From Cedecea neteri NBRC 105707 = ATCC 33855 (GTDB lineage: Bacteria > Pseudomonadota > Gammaproteobacteria > Enterobacterales > Enterobacteriaceae): a stretch of 64,000 nt of DNA. The stretch covers positions 1 through 64,000 of the forward strand of contig NZ_BCTL01000021.1 in assembly GCF_001571265.1 (NCBI RefSeq). The letters are read 5' to 3'. Position 1 is the stretch's first letter. Each line of letters begins with the position of its first letter. A model generated the notes under the pieces. That model worked only from the letters and a program-made list of their open reading frames with translations, made no database searches and was not told where the DNA came from. Both the position numbers and the translations under genes were made by a program. Positions 62,964 to 64,000 of the stretch are shown here, in pieces.

Positions 62964-64000
62964 ATGGCACAGAACATCTATCAACAGCTGGGTTTAAAAC
63001 AGGTGATAAACGCCTGCGGAAAAATGACGATTCTGGGCGTTTCAAGCGTTTCCCCTGACGTGATGCAGGCCACGGCGAAGGCGGCCTCGGCCTTTGTGGA
63101 GATTGACCGGTTAGTGGACCGAACGGGGGAGCTAATCTCCCACTATACCGGCGCGGAAGACAGTTACGCCACGTCCTGCGCCTCTGCAGGAATTGCGATT
63201 GCCGTGGCCGCGGCGATTACCCGTGGCGACCAGGCGCGGGTAACGTTAATGCCTGATAGCTCGGGCATGGCCAATGAAGTGGTGATGTTACGTGGGCATA
63301 ACGTCGACTATGGTGCGCCAATCACCAGTGCGGTTCGTCTGGGCGGTGGGCGGGTAGTAGAAGTTGGCTCCAGTAATCTGGCCGCTCGCTGGCAACTGGA
63401 GAGCGCAGTGACTGAAAACAGCGCAGCGCTGCTGTACGTGAAGTCACATCACTGCGTGCAGAAAGGGATGTTGAGCATTGAGGATTTCGTGCAGGTGGCG
63501 CAGCGCCATAATTTGCCGCTGATTGTTGATGCCGCCGCCGAGGAGGATTTGCAGGCCTGGGTGGCAAACGGTGCGGATATGGTTATTTACAGCGGGGCAA
63601 AAGCCTTTAATGCACCGACCTCCGGGTTTATCACCGGCAGAAAACAGTGGATTGCCGCCTGCAAGGCACAGCATCACGGCATTGCCCGGGCGATGAAGAT
63701 TGGCAAAGAGAATATGGTCGGGTTGGTGTATGCCCTTGAGAACTATCATCAGGGCCAGACCATCGTCACAGCAGAGCAACTGCGGCCAACGGTGGAAGCT
63801 ATTTCCGCCATTCGTGGGCTGAGCGCTGATATAGAACAAGACGAGGCCGGACGAGCCATCTGGCGTGTTCGTATTCGGGTGAATGCCCAGGAACTGGGGC
63901 TGGATGCGCGGGAGGTTGAAGCCCGGCTGCGCGGTGGCGATATCGCTATTTATGCCCGCCGCTATAACCTGCATCAGGGCGTTTTTAGCCTCGACCCAAG
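62964..64000 (+). CDS. dgaE: D-glucosaminate-6-phosphate ammonia lyase DgaE (cut by window end)
   Basis: The frame is open from the ATG at 62964 to the last base, giving 345 full codons without a stop. About 25-30 residues seem to be missing. It is a PLP enzyme of the SelA-like fold type I group; the PLP Lys213 is in VIYSGAKAFNAPTSGFITG, and DSSGMANEVVMLRGHNVDYGAP and LPLIVDAAAEEDLQ are other conserved parts. In Salmonella, DgaE removes ammonia from D-glucosaminate 6-phosphate to give 2-keto-3-deoxygluconate 6-phosphate for the aldolase DgaF, expected just beyond the window. Confidence 0.88.
   Translation, partial: MAQNIYQQLGLKQVINACGKMTILGVSSVSPDVMQATAKAASAFVEIDRLVDRTGELISHYTGAEDSYATSCASAGIAIAVAAAITRGDQARVTLMPDSSGMANEVVMLRGHNVDYGAPITSAVRLGGGRVVEVGSSNLAARWQLESAVTENSAALLYVKSHHCVQKGMLSIEDFVQVAQRHNLPLIVDAAAEEDLQAWVANGADMVIYSGAKAFNAPTSGFITGRKQWIAACKAQHHGIARAMKIGKENMVGLVYALENYHQGQTIVTAEQLRPTVEAISAIRGLSADIEQDEAGRAIWRVRIRVNAQELGLDAREVEARLRGGDIAIYARRYNLHQGVFSLDP

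Noticed and set aside
1..64000. CRISPR arrays, insertion sequences, prophage genes and rRNA
   Set aside because: No regularly spaced repeats, transposase frames, phage structural genes or rRNA signatures were found on reading the window; only ERIC and hairpin repeats are present.

Overview
The window is chromosomal DNA from a member of the Enterobacteriaceae. The evidence is the gene order pheV(tRNA-Phe)-speC-mltC-yggX-mutY // trmB-yggL-yggN // hemW-rdgB-yggU-yggT-yggS // yggR // ruvX-yqgE-gshB-rsmE-endA-sprT-galP-metK // speA-speB. This is the E. coli 63-66 min backbone with protein-level near identity in many places, and it is preceded by yqhA, gpr (yghZ) and gss, which belong to the same neighbourhood. 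The genus cannot be fixed from the sequence alone; an Enterobacter/Kosakonia/Cedecea-like relative fits better than E. coli because nupG and ansB-yggM are missing and several catabolic clusters are added.

Layout. 1-1.5 kb: three unrecognised AT-rich genes. 1.6-3.2 kb: yqhA and gpr. 3.2-17.7 kb: a complete myo-inositol catabolic cluster, made of a divergent RpiR-type regulator, iolA, iolD, iolG, a three-gene sugar ABC importer, a second inositol-type dehydrogenase, a fused iolC-aldolase, iolE and iolB. An ERIC element sits between the importer genes. 17.9-27.4 kb: a second catabolic cluster with a GNAT acetyltransferase, M20 deacetylase, class I aminotransferase, LLM flavin monooxygenase, HcxA-like dehydrogenase, MmgE/PrpD protein and a polar amino acid ABC importer. 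Its content matches the Bacillus subtilis yxeKLMNOPQ operon, known for breakdown of S-(2-succino)cysteine and related S-modified cysteines. Here it is rearranged into several transcription units and has gained two enzymes that could handle the released 2-oxo acid.

27.8-34 kb: gss, then a short AT-rich island abutting the 3' end of pheV. It carries ibrA-ibrB, a small protein with a caspase/C80-like His...Cys pattern, and an unknown protein, with no integrase. 34-57 kb: housekeeping backbone, interrupted by a HicAB-type toxin-antitoxin pair between yggR and ruvX. 57.5-64 kb: a dga-type D-glucosaminate system, with a LevR-like sigma-54 activator, a perfect -24/-12 promoter, mannose-family PTS components IIA, IIB, IIC and IID, and the start of the PLP-dependent ammonia lyase dgaE, which is cut by the window end.

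How the genes work together. The inositol cluster imports inositol and converts it by IolG, IolE, IolD, IolB, IolC/J and IolA to central metabolites. The yxe-like cluster would import a modified cysteine, acetylate it, oxidatively cleave it, and deacetylate the product to cysteine. SpeA, SpeB, SpeC, MetK and Gss together cover putrescine synthesis, S-adenosylmethionine supply and glutathionylspermidine formation. GalP appears controlled by CRP and two GalR/GalS-type operators. A family of perfect GGGAGAGGG-type hairpins recurs between genes.
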